From NCBI GenBank assembly GCA_026770585.1, contig MU646403.1, forward strand, positions 211,739 through 249,287: a stretch of 37,549 nt of DNA, in the 5' to 3' direction. Below, piece after piece: positions 12,001-18,000 of this stretch. Every line of letters begins with the position of its first letter. Position 1 is the first letter of the stretch. The notes beneath the pieces were generated by a model. It was not told where the DNA came from. It saw only the letters and a list, made by a program, of their open reading frames with translations, and ran no database searches. The translations under genes were made by a program, and so were the position numbers. This DNA is from Baffinella frigidus (Eukaryota > Cryptophyceae > Cryptomonadales > Baffinellaceae).

Positions 12001-15000
12001 GGACGGCGCCGTGGGAGATGGCTTGGGTTTAGGGTCCAGGGTTTAGGGTTTAGTGTTTGGGGTTTGGGGTTTGGAGTTTGGGGTTTGGGGCTTGGATCGT
12101 GGGGTGTAAGCTTCAGGGTTTGGGGTTTGGGGTTTAGGGTTTCGGACCTGGACGGCGCCACGGGAGATGGCTTCGAGCAGTCCTCCGTTGCCCCCTGCGC
12201 CCTTTCATGCACAAAAAAACGACGTCAGAGAAGGGCCCCTTGAGCAACGGAGTGAGCCACTTAGCAGCGACCGAGGACCTTTTCTCCTTAAATTCTAGGT
12301 GAAATCCCGGTTAGGTTAGAGAGCAATGGATACGATTCTAGTACAAATTGTTTAGATGGACTGTATCCGTGAAGCCCCCAGTGGCTTCTGAGTGGGATAG
12401 ATCCGCTTCGGGATTAGAGAGCAGTGATAATGCACAAAAACAATGTTAGAGGAGGACTTATTTGGACGCGACTTGGTACAAATTTCACAATGCATGGCTT
12501 TGAATTGCAATCATTATTAAATTACAATCATTGTAAAACACCGAATCTAATGTTGTGCACCTGATCCACGTCCAAATAAGGCATGGCCTCCTCTAACGGT
12601 TTCGACATTGCTCCCATCTCGCCTCCTGGATCGTGCGCGGTCGGGCGTGCACAAAGTACCCCCCCCCCCTCCCCTTAGAGACCCCCCCTCTCTCCAGATT
12701 ACATTGGGCGAGAAGAAGAGGTCACCGTCGTCGAGGTAGCACGTCAGAGCCCAGGAGGGTGTTGAAGTTTTTAGAACCTTACAGGATAGAACTTTGACTT
12801 TTGAAAACCACTACCTTCAGGGGAAATCCACTTTTAGCAACCCCTTCCAAGAATCTGGCGTGGTAGCACCCTGCGTCATCAAAGGCATCCCCGGTACAAA
12901 GTTGACGGACGTATACCGCGAAAATCAGCATGTCAACTTAAGCATAGACAGGCAACCTGGGCGAGGCTGATCTAAGGCGATCAACGCAGGGAGATGTGCA
13001 CCCCTCGGCAGGCTTTGGCACCAAAGCCTAGCTCAGTCTGAGTCTATTTGGGCTCACCGATTTGGTGAGCCAGGGCTCTTTTCCGCTCCAAAATTGACGC
13101 AGTTGACCGCGAACGGAAAATAGTCTGTCAACTATTATAATACAGAGCACCACGGCAGCTTAGTACCTTGGGCGAGAAGAAGAGGCGATGTGCACAATCC
13201 CACAACGCGACAATCCGCACGCTCTCGCTCTCTTCCAACCAAACCCTAGACTTACCCTAACACCCAACCCATGAAATGAACCCTACACCCTACTCCCCAA
13301 ACCCTTCGCCCCAAACCTTTCGGGTTTCGAAGGTTCCTTGGGCGAGAACAAGAGGTCCCCGTCATCCAGGTCGCACCCAGCGTTGACCGCCCTGCCTCTG
13401 CCTCACTCGGGTTCACCGACCGTCAACTGTGTAGCGCAAAATTACCCTGGCTCACTAATTTGGTGAACCCCCCAAAAGTGCTCTACCTTGGGCGAGAAGA
13501 AGAGGTCCCCGTCGTCGAGATCGCACCCTGCGTTCATCGCCTTGGCTGCTGCGTCGCTCCCGTTCTTCGCAAACCTGCAATCATTACTCAACCATTACAC
13601 TGCAAATCCAGAGATTTTGTACGAGTCAATTCAGCCACAAAATCTGTCAACTTAGAAACGAGGTACCAGGATGGGTACTTCGAAAATCGATTTTCGCCTT
13701 GGTTTGACTAATAAAAAAACTCCGCCCTGGCAGTGCATTAAACCAGTCAACACTAAAATTAGTCAATTACTCAACACTTGAAACTATTTATCGCCCTGGC
13801 TGCCGCGTCGCTCCCGTTCTTCGCAAACCTTCAGGTTTGAGGGTTTAGGGTTTAGGGTTTAGGTACCCAGCTGAGTTGTGAGTTACAAGAATCAAACCCG
13901 CCTTGGCTGCCGCGTCGCTCCCAATCACCGCGAACCTGCATCAATCACTCGACTCATAAATTAGTCAACACCGAAAATAGAGCAGCGAACCTGTAGGTTT
14001 CCAGCTCAGCTGGGAGTGACACGTACCAAAACCGCCTGGAATCACTCGACACTAAAATGGCCTTTGCTGCCGCGTCGCTCCCGTTCGCCGCGAATCTGCA
14101 ATCATTACTCAACTACTAAAATAGTCAATTACTCAAAACTGAAATTAGTCAGCAGACCACGACACCCGCGTCGCTCCTGTTCGCTGCGAACTTGCGAACC
14201 AAGAACCAATTGCTCAACTTTCAAATTAGTCAATTACTCAGCACTTGTATTAGTCAATTACTCAACACCTTTGGCAATTACCAAACACTCAAATCAGGTT
14301 CAACAGGCCAGGACACCTGGGTCGTGACAAATGTTGGTTGCGATCCGTGAAAAGCGCACTTTCTCTCTCAAACAGCGTCAACTTGAGAATAGTCCGCGCA
14401 CCAACCCAGGGAGCGGACCAGATCTTGTCTGTCATCATCTGCCCGATCGCCCCGCAGTCCGACTGCACATCAGCATCTAGCTCTGTCTCTGTCGATTTGA
14501 CCACACCAATCTGGTGAGCCCGGGTCCTTTCCCGCTCAAAAGTTTACGTGCATCAACCACGCACCAAACAGCATGTCAACTTGTGAATAGTCCGTGGGGG
14601 GGGCGGACCTCATCACGTCCCTCTATAGATTATACCTCAGATTTCAGAGGGGTTTGGAGCCATTATGTACATTTACAAGCTTTAAAACTCTTCGATTTGT
14701 ACCAGAAATCGTTTCGATGGACAGTCTCTGGGATAGAATCTATGGAGGGACCTGATGAGACCGGAGAGCATCCGGCACCACCTGGCCAATGGCGCTATTT
14801 GTGCCGCAAACCCAGCATGTCAACTTGAGAATAGTCCGCAAGCCAACCCAACTGAGGTTAGGGCCACACGAGGCTATCCATGCGAACATAATAAAAGTCG
14901 ATTGCAGAGTTTTGTGGGGAGGATTGGTCACGTGGCGCCCTCTTTGCGGGCGTCACGTGACCAAGCGTATAAAAATTACGACACACACGCTTACAATCGA

Positions 15001-18000
15001 CATGTATTCTGCTCGCATGGATAGGCTCGTGTGGGGAGCGGACCGGATTGCGTCGGTCATCATCTGCCCGATCGCCCCGCAGTCCGACTGCACGTGCACA
15101 TCCGGCCGCCCCCAGTGGTGACGCAGCACGTTCTGCAGGAGATACGCGTTGGCGCACATCGGGGCGCCGTTGACGCCGACGTAGGAGCACATGGTCGCGA
15201 GGGCCCCGCCGCCCCGGTTGTCCACGCGGAACCCCGTCGCGAACTGCGGTTAGGGTTTCGGGGTCAGCACAGCACGTGCGGCGCGAAGATACGCGTTGAC
15301 ACACATTGGAAAGCCGTTGTCGCCCACGTACGAGCACATGTCCCTGTTCGGGCCCTGCCGCCGTGTTCGTTGAGGCGGAAGCTAGTTGCGAACTGCGGTT
15401 AGGGTTTCGTGGGTAGGGTTCAGCGCGTTCTTCCTGCAAACGTGGCCATGGGGCACCGCCCCGCGATTCTCTGTACAGGGGGGCCTGATGTGATCCGAAA
15501 GGAAGCACGGCCTTTCTGCAGAACAAGTTCCGGTGTCCGCCCATGTTGGGAGCTCGAAGAACCTAAAGGGCCAAAAGGACCCCCCACGGCGGCTAGTTGA
15601 CGAGCACATGGTCGCCCTGTAGGGTCCTTGGGGGGGCTGGTTTCTTATGAGCGACGTACCCCTGTAGGAGTAGTCTGACTACATGCACTCCTGCAGGAAG
15701 AGGGCCCCGCCGCCGAGTTCGTCCACTCGGAAGCCAGCAGCGAAGTGCGGGATACATGAATGAGACTGATTTGATACCAATAAAACCACGAAATCCAGGG
15801 TGTCACAGTGCGGAATCCAGCCGAGCGCGCCGCACGAACCAGCGTTAATGAATCATCAAACACATTCACCCCAATTCATAGCAACATCGTTTCAACTGGA
15901 AACCGATACTCCCATGGTACCAATCCGGGGAACCGCTCGAGACCGACTGGAAGGCTTTAAAAACTTTGTACCTGAACCCAGGTCCAGATTCTGAACCTGG
16001 ACGATAAAAAACTCCGAGCTCGCTCGAGAGCGGTCTAGAGGATCAGAACTAGAGCACTGTTGTAGGGTGTATGGTGTATGGTGTATGGTGTATGGTGTAT
16101 GGTGTATGGTGTATGGTGTAGGGTGTGGGGTGTAGAGTGTGGGGTGTAGGGAGCAGGGTGTAGGGTGAAGGGGTTCGGGTGCAGCACCTGCGGGAGGTAG
16201 GAGTCGAAGAGATCGAAGAGCAAGATGTTGTAGAAGCGGTAGCCGCGCCCATCCTGGGTTTCGGGTTTCGGATTCGGGTTTCGGGTTTAGGGTTTCGGGT
16301 TTCGGGTTTAGGGTTTAGGGTTCAGGGTTTAGGGTTTAGGGTTTAGGGTTTAGGGTTTAGGGTTTAGGGTTTAGGGTTTCGGGTTTGGGGTTTATCTAGG
16401 GTTTAGGGAGCCTAGACCCTGAAACCTTCACCCTTTACCCTAGACCCCAGACCCTGAACCTCGACGGAGTAAGCGTCGAAGTGCTTCAGCGCGGCGGCTA
16501 CTTTGATGTACCGCGCGTCCTCTCCTGCGGTTCGAGCAGCCTCCGGTCAGCACACCACCACTCCCAACTCCTCAACGAAACACATCAGCCCCCTCCATGC
16601 AAACATGTTTCGGTTAGTAGGGTTGGAATGTTTCGTTGCGTAGGTTGGTCGCGCTGGTCTGGCGAAGCGTCGAAGTGTTTGAGCGCGGCGGCCACTTTCA
16701 CGTACCGCGACTCTTCTTCTGCAGTTCGCAATTGGAGCAATTGGAGCTTCATTAGACAGAGTAACAGCAACCCGGCGCCACCAGACATTCGAAGTGAGGT
16801 GTGTTTCGTTCCGTAGGTTTGGAGTGTTTCGTTCTGGTTTGGCAAAGCGTCCAAGTGCTTTAGCGCGGCGGCCTTCCCCTGTCAAGTATGATTCATCCTT
16901 AAGGTTGGGAAAATCGATGCCCCCAATGGTACCGATCCGGGGAATCTAGAGGACCAACGCCACCTTGACGTATCGCGCATCTTACCCTGCAGGTCGCGCC
17001 ACCTCCGGTCAAACAAAAAACGATGAAATTGATTTCTCAAATGATGGATTTTTTTCACCGCGTTATGCTATGGCACGTGTGGATGTCCGCCCATCTTCCC
17101 CTGCAGCCACTAGCCCTTGGAGGTGGCTCAAATAGTGCTCTGGGGTATTGTCGATTTACCTTGGATCGGGGTCGGATCCGACCCCGAGCCAGGGTAAAAT
17201 CGAAGACCTTCCAGGGCTCTATTTGAGCCGCTTGGGATGGCTGGTGGAGCTGCGGCCCCTCCCGTCAACATACGCACAGCGATCGCCCTCGCTACTCTCT
17301 TTAGGGTTTAGGGTTTAGGGTTTAGGGTTTAGGGTTTAGGGTTTAGGGTTTAGGGTTTAGGGTTTAGGGTTTAGAGTTTAGGGTTTAGGGTTTGGATACC
17401 TTCAGGGTCTAGGGTTGAGGTACATGGGGTTTAGAGTTTAGGGTTTAGGTTTTAGGTACCCGCGCACCATCTCAGCGGCTTACTCTCCCGAAAGCAAAGG
17501 GTCCTCCCCAGTGAGCTCCGAGACCTTTCTCGCTCTGCCTCACACGCTTTGACCGACTAGCCTCAAATTTACATGCCGGGTTCGCGGTACACACCCTTCA
17601 ACTTTCCCGCTCCACACAGCCCGGGCCCACCAAACTGGTGAGCCCAAATTGGTGAGCGCAAATAGACTCAGCGACATAGCTAGGGGGGTGTACCTCGTTG
17701 CATACCCCGGACCATCTCAGCAGCGTACGCGCCCGACAGTACAGGATCCTCTCCAGGGAGTTCCGAGACCCTCCCGAATCGAGGGTCGCGCGCCAGGTTG
17801 ACGTTCGGCCCGAAGCCTGCCACGCCCGAGCCCAAGAGGGGGTTGAATGTTTTGCAACCTTACAGGATAGGACTTTGACTTTTGAAAACCACTGCCTTCA
17901 GGGGAAATTGACGTTTGGCAACCCCTGCCAAGAATCCGGCGTGGTGTGAGAGAGCAGTCCAGAAGAATCACGCGAAACCCCCGGGTTTGATTCCGGGTGA

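Larger units (their letters stand above)
11130..12145 (-). repeat. Telomere-like filler, two blocks
   Basis: GGGTTT-type units lie at 11130-11270 and 11880-12145 on the plus strand, around exon H and its echoes. 11540-11656 and 11785-11880 are non-repeat sequence without visible coding signs. Confidence 0.85.
12702..14192 (-). repeat. Echo array of GH3 exon G
   Basis: Head-half copies (FA.NGSDAAAKA) lie at 13794-13830, 13901-13935, 14060-14097 and 14166-14192. Tail-half copies (AGCDLDDGDL.FSPK) lie at 13337-13385, 13163-13186 and 12702-12742. The intact exon (13487-13574) sits between the two groups. Spacers carry short telomere-like runs and CAATTACTCAACACT-type repeats. Confidence 0.82.

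Noticed and set aside
17302-17385. A true telomere or subtelomere
   Set aside because: Perfect runs are at most about ten units, are scattered within introns, and change strand with the gene. A chromosome end would have one long terminal array.
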